A DNA stretch of 64,000 nucleotides from Hahellaceae bacterium (lineage in GTDB: Bacteria; Pseudomonadota; Gammaproteobacteria; Pseudomonadales; Oleiphilaceae): contig JADGDV010000004.1 in assembly GCA_016744695.1 (NCBI GenBank), forward strand, positions 62,001-126,000. Direction: 5' to 3'. The first letter of the stretch is position 1; each line of letters starts with the position of its first letter. A model generated the notes under the pieces. It searched no databases and was not told the origin of the DNA. It saw only the letters and a program-made list of their open reading frames with translations. This document shows, piece after piece, positions 17,464-26,881 of this stretch. The translations under genes were made by a program, and so were the position numbers.

Positions 17464-17647
17464 TACAAGATAAGATTTTCAATATCCTAACACGACTGCC
17501 TACTATCTACAGTTATAGATTTAAATAGCGCAACCCTAAAGAGATCAATAAAAACAGCCTTTGCATTTTCATCAAAACCTGAAATACTCAAGGGAGATCA
17601 ATTAAATATGATCTATATAATTCATAACAATATGAGGCGTTTCATCT

Positions 17648-18670
17648 GTGGCTAGCATGAGCAATAAACAGACAGACAATGACCTTACTGTAAGTGCCTC
17701 ATCTGCCAGATCACTAGCAAATTATCTCGTAAAAAAAGGCTATTCCAAACAATCACTGGAAGATGAAACAAGCTTAAAATTTGATGAGCTTGACCAGCCC
17801 GACTTCCGCATTTCACTTTCTGCATTCCACATGCTTTGGGATATTGCCGAACGATTTACCAAAGACCGCGCCATTGGACTTCATCTCGGAGCAAAATCAA
17901 ACCCAGATGAAATGGGTGTCGTAGGTCATATATTTTTTAACAATGCCACATTAGGGAAAGCATTACTGCAGTTTGAAAGGCTCTACAAACTGGTTAACGC
18001 AGGCATGCATGTAGAATTTGAGGTTGACGATAACTTTGCCCACCTTAAATATATTTGTGAAGATTCAGATGATTATTCTCGCCCAAACATGGATAGAACA
18101 ATGGCGGTATCTATAGCCAGGGCACGATCATTTATTCAGTCTCAACCCAAAGTTGAATATGTAGGTTTTGCTCACCCAGAACCGGAATACGCAGAAGAGT
18201 ACCACCACCTGTTCCAATGTCCGGTTAAATTTGATCAACCTTACTGCTCTATTGTATTTAAAAAGCAGTTTCTTGATTTTGAGCTTCCTAAAAGAAACCC
18301 TTACCTTCATCAAGTACTGACCCGTCACGTTGATACATTACTCAATAAAATAAGACCTAAAAAGTCAATATCCGATCAAGTAAAACAGATAATATCCAAG
18401 CAATTATCTAAAGATGCCGTTGATGCAGAAAAAATTGCATCGAAGCTACACATGAGTCGTCATACACTCTATCGAAAACTTAAAAGCGAAGGTCACTCAT
18501 TTCAAGAACTGATTGAAGCGGTAAGAAAAGAAAAAGCGATTCGATATATCAAAGAAAAACGCTATTCATTGAGTGAGATAGCATTTTTACTGGGGTTTTC
18601 AGAGTTAAGTGCTTTTAGTCGAGCATTTAAGCGGTGGACTGGCTCCTCTCCAGCTAAATATGATAAATAA
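17648..18670 (+). CDS. AraC-family regulator with arabinose-binding-like N-terminal domain
   Basis: A 340-residue regulator of the OruR/ArgR-like AraC subgroup: the N-terminal ~200 residues resemble the PF12625 ligand domain (RDRAIGLHLGAKSNPDEMGV, FAHPEPEYAEEYHHLFQCP) and the C-terminal 100 carry AEKIASKLHMSRHTLYRKLK and LSEIAFLLGFSELSAFSRAF, the two HTH units. The GTG at 17648 is chosen because GAGG lies about ten bases upstream; an ATG at 17657 is the alternative. It precedes the four-gene envelope operon beginning at 18809 and is a candidate regulator of it; it is divergent from tamA. Confidence 0.9.
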   Translation: MASMSNKQTDNDLTVSASSARSLANYLVKKGYSKQSLEDETSLKFDELDQPDFRISLSAFHMLWDIAERFTKDRAIGLHLGAKSNPDEMGVVGHIFFNNATLGKALLQFERLYKLVNAGMHVEFEVDDNFAHLKYICEDSDDYSRPNMDRTMAVSIARARSFIQSQPKVEYVGFAHPEPEYAEEYHHLFQCPVKFDQPYCSIVFKKQFLDFELPKRNPYLHQVLTRHVDTLLNKIRPKKSISDQVKQIISKQLSKDAVDAEKIASKLHMSRHTLYRKLKSEGHSFQELIEAVRKEKAIRYIKEKRYSLSEIAFLLGFSELSAFSRAFKRWTGSSPAKYDK

Positions 18671-18808
18671 CTATACTTTCACAACACATTTATTATTTAG
18701 CATTCAACCATATCATTACCTTTGATCATAGTGCGATAACAGGTGGTGAATTCACGCGTTTTATGGCAGCATTACTTGAAAATTTAAAACCGTTTAGAGC
18801 AACTCAAT

Positions 18809-19231
18809 ATGAACCATTACTTCAAGCGTAGGCGTAGGCACATGTTTCAGCCATCAATACGCTTATTACTACTTGCGTATTTATTAGTTGCATCTATCCC
18901 TAGTTATGCCCTGTCAAAAACAATCGTGAGCGGCCGCTCAATTTGTGATCAAACAGAAACCGCCTGCTTTGATGGTTCAATTACCTGGTACAAAAATAGA
19001 AAAGACATCACCATTAATGGCCGCTTAAAACGAGCGGTTGAGCCAGGAAAGCTAATTTTTATGTTTTCAGGTCATCTAACGACAGGTGAACAGGTTTTTC
19101 ATACTCAGAAAATAGACATCAGAGGCAAACGTGGCGAGATTATTGACGCTCGATTTAAACCGCCATTTTCAAACCAGACAATTTGGGCCTTGCATCGTCT
19201 AGGCTACTTACCTAACGAAATGACACAATAA
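18809..19231 (+). CDS. small exported hypothetical protein, first gene of the LpxR-like operon
   Basis: A 140-residue protein with a basic N terminus (FKRRRRH) and a signal peptide ending IPSYALSK. The mature part has two early cysteines (SICDQTETACFDG) that could pair and beta-rich sequence (GRLKRAVEPGKLIFMFSGHL). An alternative ATG at 18842 shortens the leader by 11 residues. No family recognised. Only four bases separate it from the LpxR-like gene, so it belongs to that operon and likely acts in the periplasm with it. Confidence 0.65.
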   Translation: MNHYFKRRRRHMFQPSIRLLLLAYLLVASIPSYALSKTIVSGRSICDQTETACFDGSITWYKNRKDITINGRLKRAVEPGKLIFMFSGHLTTGEQVFHTQKIDIRGKRGEIIDARFKPPFSNQTIWALHRLGYLPNEMTQ

Positions 19232-19235
19232 ATTT

Positions 19236-20252
19236 ATGATAAACCTCTCTATGCAGACTTTATTCCGCCTATTAGCGACCTTAATAATTTTTTTATTTTT
19301 CTCAAGCGTTCAAGCACAAGAAAATGACTGCAATCGATACTCCTCTGTCGTCTGGGAAAATGACGCCATAGTTCAGGATGACGGTGGCTATACAAACGGA
19401 TTTGCATACAATTGGGGTTATAAAAGCATCAGCTGCGGGGGCTCTTGGGCTCAGCAGATGAATTCATGGCTTGCCAAATTTAGCCTTTTTCACGGTCAAG
19501 AACATGAAGAAACAAACTCTCCCTATAGCTATCAATTGGCACACGCTATATTCACACCAAGCGATATAAATGAGTCTGAAATCATTCCTGATGATAGGCC
19601 TTATACCGGATTAATGTATGGAGCACTCAACTTTTACCACCATGATGAACAGTCGACGACTCATTATGAACTCCTCTTTGGCGCGGTAGGCCCACTGACT
19701 CAAGCAGAAGAAATTCAAAAGTTCATTCACGAGATAATTGGAACAGACACACCTAATGGCTGGGATAACCAAACTAGAAATGAGCCTGTTTTTAGACTTG
19801 GGGTGGACAAAATCTGGAAACTGCATAGCGGATCATTCTTACAACGTTACGAGTCAGATATTATTGGTATGAGCGATGTTAAAGCCGGTAATCTAAGTAG
19901 CGATATTGGCGCGGGGCTTAGTTATCGCATTGGTAAGGGCTTGAATAATAGCTTTCCTTATCATAGCATTGTTCCCGGCAGATCCATTCCGTCATTGATG
20001 CTCAACCCTGGTAATTGGGGTGTGTTTTTTACCTTGTACGGGAACTATGTATTTAATGATATTACCGTTGAAGGCAACACTCACAAAGACAGCCATGGCG
20101 TGCCTTTAACACACGAGCAACTCCGTTATGTTATCGCAGGATACTATCAATTAAAGAATTACGGGCTATCGGCTTCGATTCAGCAATCATCAGATCAATT
20201 TGAAGACGCTGATGAAAATACCGTATTTTTAACACTGGGATTATCATACTAG
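19236..20252 (+). CDS. LpxR-family lipid A deacylase-like outer-membrane protein (DUF2219)
   Basis: A 338-residue exported protein (signal peptide ending SSVQAQEN). Family signatures are SSVVWENDAIVQDDGGYTNG, carrying the Asn-Asp pair and the following Thr equivalent to LpxR active-site positions, DDRPYTGLMYGAL, and the block FGAVGPLTQAEEIQKFIHEI with GWDNQTRNEPVFRL, where the His is the likely catalytic base. LpxR enzymes remove the 3'-acyloxyacyl chain of lipid A in the outer membrane, a Ca2+-dependent reaction in Salmonella. The protein ends with strand TVFLTLGLSY. Whether this homologue acts on lipid A is inferred. It sits in an operon with a MipA/OmpV barrel and a SYLF lipoprotein. Confidence 0.85.
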   Translation: MINLSMQTLFRLLATLIIFLFFSSVQAQENDCNRYSSVVWENDAIVQDDGGYTNGFAYNWGYKSISCGGSWAQQMNSWLAKFSLFHGQEHEETNSPYSYQLAHAIFTPSDINESEIIPDDRPYTGLMYGALNFYHHDEQSTTHYELLFGAVGPLTQAEEIQKFIHEIIGTDTPNGWDNQTRNEPVFRLGVDKIWKLHSGSFLQRYESDIIGMSDVKAGNLSSDIGAGLSYRIGKGLNNSFPYHSIVPGRSIPSLMLNPGNWGVFFTLYGNYVFNDITVEGNTHKDSHGVPLTHEQLRYVIAGYYQLKNYGLSASIQQSSDQFEDADENTVFLTLGLSY

Positions 20253-20269
20253 ACACTGACCGCTAATTT

Positions 20270-21718
20270 ATGAAACGACTTTTTAGTAACATACAAAAAA
20301 CAATAAAGCAGAAGAACCTCGTACTTCAAAGCATTATTGTTTCTTCTTTATTCTTTATCGGTCCATTGACAAGCTATGCCGGCAATAACGTCACACAAAT
20401 CCCTTTCAGCCATTCTGCTCCTGGGTCTGTAGGGCTTGGTGCAGGGTTTCGTTTTGGAGAGAGCCCCTATAAATACATTGATACCCTTTCAAGTGACATG
20501 AACGAGAACAATTCAGACCTTGTTCCTCTTTACCTCTATGAAGGAGAATATATTTTCTCCCATGGCACCAGTGCTGGGGTCCACCTCTGGAAAGAAAACA
20601 TAGCATTCGATGCATTAGTTCAATACCGTTTCGATCGACTAGAAACCGATGCAGATGAGTTTTATGTGGGTGTAAATAACCGGCAACAAACCTTAGAAGG
20701 TGGCTTTTCTGCAGCCGCTAAGAGTAACTGGGGAGACCTGACATTAACTTGGCTTTCCGACTTACAAAGTAGACATAACGGTTATGAAATTGATCTTACC
20801 TATCAATATAACTGGAAAAACAACCGCTGGAGCGTATCGCCTTTCGTCAGCCTTATCTATCAGAACCAAGAGCTGACCCAGTATTATTTTGAGGTATCTG
20901 AACAGGAGTCACGCGGTGATTTATCTGTTTATAATCCTGATAGCGTAGTGTTTTCTCGAATTGGTTTAAATACCTCATATAGACTCTTTGACCACTGGCT
21001 ATTGTTCGCCAATGTAAGCTTTGAAAACCTTGCCGATGAAATAAAAAATAGCCCATTGGTAGACGAGTCATCCCTCGCCACCATGTACCTTGGCTTCAGC
21101 TACGAGTTTGGCAATGTTTTTCAGCCCTCATCAAACTCAATAAATTTAAGCGCCATTAAAGATTGGTCATGGCGTATTCATGCAGGCTATACCGCAGAGT
21201 CTACCTTTCTCAAAGTTCACCAGGGAGAGTTCAAACGCAGCGACGACGTAGATACTTATTTGGCAGGCTTAACATTAGGCAAACTACTTAATGACGGTGA
21301 TAAAATTGATTTCTGGGGCAAGTTTTCTTTCAACCGGCGCTTAGAAAATGATTACCAAGATAACTTTTGGGAATACAACGCTTACGTGATGGCTATGGGC
21401 ACTGGCTACTCACCTTGGTCAAATAAAGAGTTATTCCGTTACGGTTTTGGCTTTGGTGTTTCTTACGCCGAGCAAATCCCCATCATTGAACAAGTAAAGC
21501 AGGCAAAAAAAGGAGCCAATACTGCGCACTTTTTAAATTACATGGAAGCCCAACTTGATTTCCCTATCGCTAATTTCTTTGAACACAAAAGTGTGAAAGA
21601 CTGCTATATAGGCCTCACTATTATTCACCGCTCAGGTATATTCGCCACATCCGATTTACTAGGTAATGTCTCTGGCGGTTCAGATGTTATGGCAGGGCAC
21701 TTGGAGTGCAAAAGATGA
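20270..21718 (+). CDS. MipA/OmpV-family outer-membrane protein with extended C-terminal part
   Basis: A 482-residue protein with a signal peptide ending LTSYAGNN. Residues about 40-290 fit the MipA/OmpV barrel: GSVGLGAGFRFGESPYK, VPLYLYEGEYIFSHGTSAGV and TMYLGFSYEFGN. The last 180 residues add a second block ending YIGLTIIHRSGIFATSDLLG and GGSDVMAGHLECKR, which looks like a further barrel or LPS-modifying-like segment rather than simple MipA. Ordinary MipA/OmpV proteins are about 250 residues, so this is a fused or extended form. MipA homologues scaffold envelope enzymes or act as porin-like proteins. It overlaps the next gene by four bases (ATGA). Confidence 0.8.
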   Translation: MKRLFSNIQKTIKQKNLVLQSIIVSSLFFIGPLTSYAGNNVTQIPFSHSAPGSVGLGAGFRFGESPYKYIDTLSSDMNENNSDLVPLYLYEGEYIFSHGTSAGVHLWKENIAFDALVQYRFDRLETDADEFYVGVNNRQQTLEGGFSAAAKSNWGDLTLTWLSDLQSRHNGYEIDLTYQYNWKNNRWSVSPFVSLIYQNQELTQYYFEVSEQESRGDLSVYNPDSVVFSRIGLNTSYRLFDHWLLFANVSFENLADEIKNSPLVDESSLATMYLGFSYEFGNVFQPSSNSINLSAIKDWSWRIHAGYTAESTFLKVHQGEFKRSDDVDTYLAGLTLGKLLNDGDKIDFWGKFSFNRRLENDYQDNFWEYNAYVMAMGTGYSPWSNKELFRYGFGFGVSYAEQIPIIEQVKQAKKGANTAHFLNYMEAQLDFPIANFFEHKSVKDCYIGLTIIHRSGIFATSDLLGNVSGGSDVMAGHLECKR

Positions 21719-22293
21719 TTATATATAGGCTGAGCATAACAAAATGGCTTACCGTATTTACATTAGCATCACTGTTTCTTGTCACTGGCTGCGCATCCAC
21801 CGCTAAATCAGAGAGTGACCATCAACAAAATGCACTGAGTGAAAAACAAGAGATCAACAAAGCAATGCAAGGTTTTAAAGAACAAGCAGAGCTAAGTGAG
21901 TATTTTGAAAAAGCCAAGGGCATCGCTATTCTTTCGCAAAATATAAGAGCCGGATCAGGCTTTGGTGGGGCTGTAGGTTGGGGTTGGCTAGTCGTTGAAG
22001 GTAACTCTATTGGTCGCGTGCTACACCTACAGTTTATGATAGGCGCAGACCTTGGTATTCAGAAATACAGACAAATACTATTCTTCAAAACAGACTCTTC
22101 ATTAGAACAGTTCAAAGCAGGCACCTTCGAACTTGCAGGCCAGGCAAATGCAACGGCTCTCGTCTGGGGAAAGGGCTGGACACCGTCTTATGGGCCAGAC
22201 ACGGCACTATTTACGCTGATTGATGGGGGCATATTACTAGAAGGGAGTGTCGGAGGTCATCGCTATGATTTTTTCCCTCGCGAAAAAAAATAA
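21715..22293 (+). CDS. SYLF (YSC84-type) domain lipoprotein
   Basis: A 192-residue lipoprotein starting at the ATG that overlaps the upstream stop (ATGA), with GGAG eight bases before it. The lipobox is LVTGC (Cys26). The mature protein contains a SYLF domain: AKGIAILSQNIRAGSGFGGAV, IGADLGIQKYRQILFFKT and EQFKAGTFELAGQANATALV. In eukaryotes SYLF domains bind phosphoinositides; the bacterial lipoprotein versions are uncharacterised and thought to be lipid-associated. It is the last gene of the operon with the LpxR-like and MipA-like proteins, supporting a lipid or outer-membrane remodelling role. Confidence 0.8.
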   Translation: MIIYRLSITKWLTVFTLASLFLVTGCASTAKSESDHQQNALSEKQEINKAMQGFKEQAELSEYFEKAKGIAILSQNIRAGSGFGGAVGWGWLVVEGNSIGRVLHLQFMIGADLGIQKYRQILFFKTDSSLEQFKAGTFELAGQANATALVWGKGWTPSYGPDTALFTLIDGGILLEGSVGGHRYDFFPREKK

Positions 22294-22350
22294 CGACCGC
22301 GCTAACACAAGCAGAATGGTTGTGGTATAACGCTACTTGTATTAACGGTC

Positions 22351-22617
22351 TTACTCAGCCTCATTCTTTATTGTCTTTATGACCTGAATAGCCTTTTTTC
22401 TCTGGGCTTTAATTAACTCCAACTCATCCAATAATGCGGTGCGAGTCTCATCTTCGTTAACAGATTCCAGCTGACGATCAATCGCTTTGGTCCTTTTTTT
22501 TAAGCTTTTGAGTACATCAATTATTTTTCCCCTTCGCTCAACCTGCTCTCGATAATCACTATCAAGAAAGGTTTTTATCTTCACTAGCATTGTCTGAACC
22601 TTGCTTTTACTTGGCAC
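22351..22617 (-). CDS. small coiled-coil protein coupled to the Na/Pi cotransporter gene
   Basis: An 88-residue, highly charged protein predicted to be almost entirely helical or coiled coil (EQVERRGKIIDVLKSLKKRT, LDELELIKAQRKKAIQVIK). It starts with GTG at 22617 with AGGAG six bases upstream, and overlaps the end of the Na/Pi cotransporter gene by 11 bp, so it is its translationally coupled partner. No family recognised. The PhoU-like tail of the transporter is also helical, so a direct contact is possible but only inferred. Confidence 0.7.
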   Translation of the reverse strand: MPSKSKVQTMLVKIKTFLDSDYREQVERRGKIIDVLKSLKKRTKAIDRQLESVNEDETRTALLDELELIKAQRKKAIQVIKTIKNEAE

Positions 22618-24505
22618 CTATATCTCCTTTAGCTATAGAAGCTGACATTGTAGTGGCTGAGGTAATCTCTTCACGCTGATCAATTTCCTGTATCAGTTCA
22701 GATATTTCACTGTCATCAAGCGACAATTCAGAGTCTATCGCTCGCTCACCCGCTGAAGAGGCGCCTTTCAATAATTCAACCATAGTAATTAATTTTCGCC
22801 CAATGCCATGAGCATAATGAAAATCATTCATTAGAGACGTAGCCACAGTCCCAGGTATTTTTTGCTCACGAATCAAACGGTCTAATTCCCCGCTACCCAC
22901 ACTGTCTGCTTTTTCTAAGTGTACTCTGGCCCGATCAATTGATAACAATGACCCTTTATCGGGGCGTATTCGAATAAGAGCCACCTCACGAATAAGCTCA
23001 ACCAAGTCATACCTCAAACGATCGTATTGTTCACTCACCGCTTCATATTCAGACTCTCTCGATAGAGACAAGTTCTTGCGTAAGTGCTTTACATCTTTAA
23101 GTGCCTCTACCGCACTTCGGCAAGCCGTTTTCAGCTCAAAAACCAACTGGAGCTGTTGCGGGCTCATTTGCGGTTGCGATTTTGCTGCAAACTCAACAAT
23201 ATCACTATACACACCTTTTATTTCATTTTTATAAAGCTCATCTACGCCTTCGCTATACAGGTTCTCATCCCATTCAACCAATATAAATTCCGTCGATTGA
23301 TCAGACTTAAGTGCATCATAAGAGCAATACATGCCGTAGGTGATAACCGCTAATACGCGATCAACTAGATCATTCACTTCTTTAATAATGACATTCAACG
23401 CGGTGTCAGGGTACGTGAGTGAAGACTCCGTTAAGTGGTGCGCTCTGCGTATTTCTGGTTTATTCATTTGCAAGGTTTTAAGTGGCAACTCTTCGGGCAA
23501 AAAGGCGGTAAGCATTACCTCTAAACGATGAATAAAAGGCAACATAATAAGCACGCCACCAACATTAAATATAGTATGAAAAAGTGAAAGCTTTAAGGTG
23601 TAATTATCATTCGCTATGCCCAAATTAACGGCAAGGTAATCAACCAGTACTTGCAAGGGGGAAATCAACAACAAAGCCACTAAACCTGTAACTAAATTAA
23701 AGACTAAATGAGCGCCCGCCAAGCGCTTGCCTTGAACATTCGCACCAACGGCGCCGAGAATAGCCGTGATAGTGGTACCCACATTAGCCCCGATAGCTAA
23801 TGCCAATGCATTCACATAATCAAGTTGGCCTGAAGCCAATGCCGTAATGGTTAGTACCAAAGCCGCATGACTTGATTGCATTATAACCGTAGCAATAGCG
23901 CCTAACAGTGTATAAATAAGTAAACCTTTTATGCCTGGAATAGCATAAGCACTAAGGTCTAAACCACCACGAAAGGCTTCAAAGCCCTCCTTCATAAAAT
24001 GAATACCTAAAAACAAAAAGCCAACGCCGGCTAAAACATAACCCAAGCCTTTTAAAGGCTTTGCTTTTTGCAAAACAAATATGGCCCCAAAAACCAGAAG
24101 AGGCATGGCGTAGGCTGAAATATTAACTTTTAAACCAATACCCGCCACCAACCACGCTCCAGTGGTCGTGCCAATATTCGCACCAAAGATAATGCCTATG
24201 CCTTGAGACAAACCTATTAACCCAGCCGATAAAAATGAAATACTAATCACTGAAACCAACGAACTAGATTGCATTATGCTGGTGCTAATCACACCAAAAC
24301 TTAGACTCTTCCATAGCTTGTCAGTGGTTGCCGCTAAGAGTTTTTCCAACACACCACCAGTGAACACTCTAAACCCGGAGTCCAAAGAAAGCATACCAAA
24401 AAGAAAGATAGCCACGCCGGAACAGATCACCTTAAAATCAGGGCTAACCCAAAAACCGTAGCTGAGTACAATAATGATACTGGGCAAAAATACGCGTTTT
24501 AACAT
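22607..24505 (-). CDS. Na+/phosphate cotransporter family protein with PhoU-like C-terminal domain
   Basis: A 632-residue membrane protein. The first ~340 residues hold about nine membrane segments in two inverted Na_Pi_cotrans repeats with the hallmark glutamine-serine motifs TSIMQSSSLVSV and ATVIMQSSHAALVL, plus GANIGTTTGAWL and GANVGTTITAIL. The C-terminal ~250 residues are cytoplasmic and helical, like the PhoU domains of NptA/YjbB-type proteins. Such proteins move phosphate with sodium, often outward in bacteria when phosphate is high. The downstream 88-residue gene overlaps it by 11 bp. It is divergent from the cardiolipin synthase gene. Confidence 0.9.
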   Translation of the reverse strand: MLKRVFLPSIIIVLSYGFWVSPDFKVICSGVAIFLFGMLSLDSGFRVFTGGVLEKLLAATTDKLWKSLSFGVISTSIMQSSSLVSVISISFLSAGLIGLSQGIGIIFGANIGTTTGAWLVAGIGLKVNISAYAMPLLVFGAIFVLQKAKPLKGLGYVLAGVGFLFLGIHFMKEGFEAFRGGLDLSAYAIPGIKGLLIYTLLGAIATVIMQSSHAALVLTITALASGQLDYVNALALAIGANVGTTITAILGAVGANVQGKRLAGAHLVFNLVTGLVALLLISPLQVLVDYLAVNLGIANDNYTLKLSLFHTIFNVGGVLIMLPFIHRLEVMLTAFLPEELPLKTLQMNKPEIRRAHHLTESSLTYPDTALNVIIKEVNDLVDRVLAVITYGMYCSYDALKSDQSTEFILVEWDENLYSEGVDELYKNEIKGVYSDIVEFAAKSQPQMSPQQLQLVFELKTACRSAVEALKDVKHLRKNLSLSRESEYEAVSEQYDRLRYDLVELIREVALIRIRPDKGSLLSIDRARVHLEKADSVGSGELDRLIREQKIPGTVATSLMNDFHYAHGIGRKLITMVELLKGASSAGERAIDSELSLDDSEISELIQEIDQREEITSATTMSASIAKGDIGAK

Positions 24506-24628
24506 AGACTAAACTTAACAGTCTCCTTAATAATGCATGTTCTGAGTAATTACCTTTATTTAAGAATAGCAGCTGTAACCTAATATACGTTTCTTCAGAG
24601 CAAAAATAGAGAGAATAATAGAGAAAAA

Positions 24629-26074
24629 ATGGACTTTAGCTTAATCGTTACCCTGCTAAGCCTGACCTACTTTTTGGCTATAGCCTGCATATTTCATGTG
24701 CTAAAAAACTTTCGCACTGCACAGGCTGCGATTGCCTGGATTGTTGGCTTAGTGGCATTTCCTTACATCACAGTGGTGCTCTACTTTTTCTTTGGCAAGA
24801 ATCGATTTAAAGGCTATGTGGCCGCCCGAAGAGTAGGTAACAAAGAACTTTCACATATAGTCGCCACGCTTTCAAGCCATGCAGAACAATATGTCTGTCC
24901 GTCCCCTGAATATACTAAAGAACTGGATGCCATTACTCAATTAACAGCGATGCCTTTCACACACAAAAACCAATCTAAATTACTCATTAATGGGGAACAA
25001 ACTTTTGAAAGTATGTTCAATGCGATTGAACAGGCAAAAGACTATATTCTTCTTGAGTTTTATATTGTTAGAGATGATGTGATTGGTAACAAACTCAGCC
25101 AGCTACTGTTAAAAAAACGTGCTGAAGGTATAAGAATTTACTTTTTGTATGATGATATTGGCAGTGCAAATTTAAGCAGCTCATACGTAGATAAACTCGA
25201 ATTTATGGGTGTTCAAATAAGGTCGTTCAACACCGTGAGTAAACGCCGCAAGCGATTTCAAATTAATTTCAGAAATCACCGTAAAATACTTATTATTGAT
25301 GGTCATACAGGCTTTATTGGAGGTCTGAATATAGGTGATGAATACCTAGGGCATCACCCTAAGTTATCACCCTGGCGAGACACTCATATAAAACTTATGG
25401 GGCCATCAGTATTGGTGCTACAGGTCTCTTTTATTGAAGATTGGTACTGGTCAGCTAACACGGTACCTAAGCTCAATTGGAACCCCCAACTCAATGCAGG
25501 AACATCACCTTCAGATGACACACCAAACGGTGAAGTGCTTATCGTCCCTACCAGTGCGGCCGACCAGTTCGATACCTGTGAGCTGTTTTTCCTTAATTGC
25601 ATCAATCACGCACAGCAACGGATATGGATTGCCAGCCCTTATTTTGTTCCCGACCTTCAGATTATCAGCGCACTGCAGCTGGCGGTTTTAAGGGGGGTTG
25701 ACGTACGTATTATGATTCCGGAAAACCCTGATCATAAATTGATTTACTATGCCGCATACTCTTATTTAGAACTCGCTTGCCAAAGTGGAATTAAAATCTA
25801 TCGTTATAAAACAGGGTTTATGCATCAAAAAGTCATGTTGGTGGATCAACGATATGCTTGCATCGGAACCGCTAATATTGATAACCGCTCCATGCATTTA
25901 AATTTTGAGATTACAGCTCTTGTATGTAATAAGCAGTTTGTTTCTGAGGTAGATGCCATGCTGAGTAATGATTTAATAAACTGTCGTCAAGCCAAAGCTA
26001 ACGACTATAGTGATCGTTCACTTGCCTTCAAACTTGCTTGTAGAGGCTCGAGGCTTCTGGCACCACTACTTTAA
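24629..26074 (+). CDS. cls: cardiolipin synthase (phospholipase D superfamily)
   Basis: A 481-residue membrane enzyme. Two N-terminal membrane helices (residues about 5-25 and 35-55, PLDc_N region ending FFFGKNRFKGY) precede two HKD catalytic motifs: HRKILIIDGHTGFIGGLNIG (His217) and HQKVMLVDQRYACIGTANID (His399). It condenses two phosphatidylglycerols to cardiolipin and glycerol at the inner membrane. The length and layout fit ClsA-type enzymes. It faces the Na/Pi cotransporter gene divergently and is followed by a GntR regulator. Confidence 0.92.
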   Translation: MDFSLIVTLLSLTYFLAIACIFHVLKNFRTAQAAIAWIVGLVAFPYITVVLYFFFGKNRFKGYVAARRVGNKELSHIVATLSSHAEQYVCPSPEYTKELDAITQLTAMPFTHKNQSKLLINGEQTFESMFNAIEQAKDYILLEFYIVRDDVIGNKLSQLLLKKRAEGIRIYFLYDDIGSANLSSSYVDKLEFMGVQIRSFNTVSKRRKRFQINFRNHRKILIIDGHTGFIGGLNIGDEYLGHHPKLSPWRDTHIKLMGPSVLVLQVSFIEDWYWSANTVPKLNWNPQLNAGTSPSDDTPNGEVLIVPTSAADQFDTCELFFLNCINHAQQRIWIASPYFVPDLQIISALQLAVLRGVDVRIMIPENPDHKLIYYAAYSYLELACQSGIKIYRYKTGFMHQKVMLVDQRYACIGTANIDNRSMHLNFEITALVCNKQFVSEVDAMLSNDLINCRQAKANDYSDRSLAFKLACRGSRLLAPLL

Positions 26075-26194
26075 TGGCTTGTCCTAGCGAGACAACAATG
26101 AAGGCCTCAAAGGCCATTGCTCTAAGAATAAGTGATAGGTAAACTCGTATTTTCTGAAAACAATAAGTATTCAAACCCTCTATACGGATAAACA

Positions 26195-26848
26195 ATGCAA
26201 TTTAAACCCAAAGAGACACTGACAGAGCAGGTTGCTACTCATTTAGAGAACCTCATTGCATTCAATCAGCTCAAAGGTGGGCAGCGTATTTATGAAGGCC
26301 CGATGGCAAAAGAGTTATCCGTAAGCCACGGATCTGTTAGAGAAGCATTGTTAATACTTGAAAAGAGACACTTGGTTCGGAGTATTCCCCGTAAAGGAAC
26401 GTTTGTTACCGAGCTTGATGAACACTTCGTAAAAAGCTTATACGAAACATTATTAATTTATTTAGAAAATACGGGTATCAAGCTAGTTAGAGGCTGGAAG
26501 CAAGAAGATATTAACCGGATGGAAAACCTTTATGACAGAATGAGTGAGCACTTTCATAAAGGCCAACTAACTGAGTTTCTGGATATTGGTATGGAGTACA
26601 CTCAGGCATCACTTGCCTATGCCGATAATTATTTCATAGTTACAGCCATCAATGATCTATGGCCTTCTGCTAAACGCTGTGCATTTGTTGCATTCCAGCA
26701 GGGAAACCCGGTTCTCAAAGAGAATCTTGATCACATGCGTCACTCTCTTGATACCATTAAAGAGCGCGATGAAGAAACGTTGATTAAAATATTAAAAGAA
26801 TATGCTGACCAACAGTGCCAACAAGTATTAAAATCTATCAGTAAGTAA
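26195..26848 (+). CDS. GntR-family transcriptional regulator (FadR/FCD-like)
   Basis: A 217-residue regulator. The N-terminal ~70 residues form the GntR winged helix: LTEQVATHLENLIAFNQLKGG, then AKELSVSHGSVREALLILEK and LVRSIPRKGTFV. The C-terminal ~145 residues are all-helical like the ligand-binding domain of FadR/FCD regulators, though the usual metal-binding His residues are not obvious. Target genes are unknown; neighbours concern phospholipids, so a lipid-linked role is possible. The small lipoprotein gene follows 33 bp downstream. Confidence 0.85.
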   Translation: MQFKPKETLTEQVATHLENLIAFNQLKGGQRIYEGPMAKELSVSHGSVREALLILEKRHLVRSIPRKGTFVTELDEHFVKSLYETLLIYLENTGIKLVRGWKQEDINRMENLYDRMSEHFHKGQLTEFLDIGMEYTQASLAYADNYFIVTAINDLWPSAKRCAFVAFQQGNPVLKENLDHMRHSLDTIKERDEETLIKILKEYADQQCQQVLKSISK

Positions 26849-26881
26849 AAATAACCAGTAAACACAGGATTCCGCCCTTCT

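Noticed and set aside
26098-26125. Hairpin with CAAT...ATTG and GGCC arms after the cardiolipin synthase gene.
   Set aside because: The stem is interrupted and no T-run follows, so it is not a convincing terminator.
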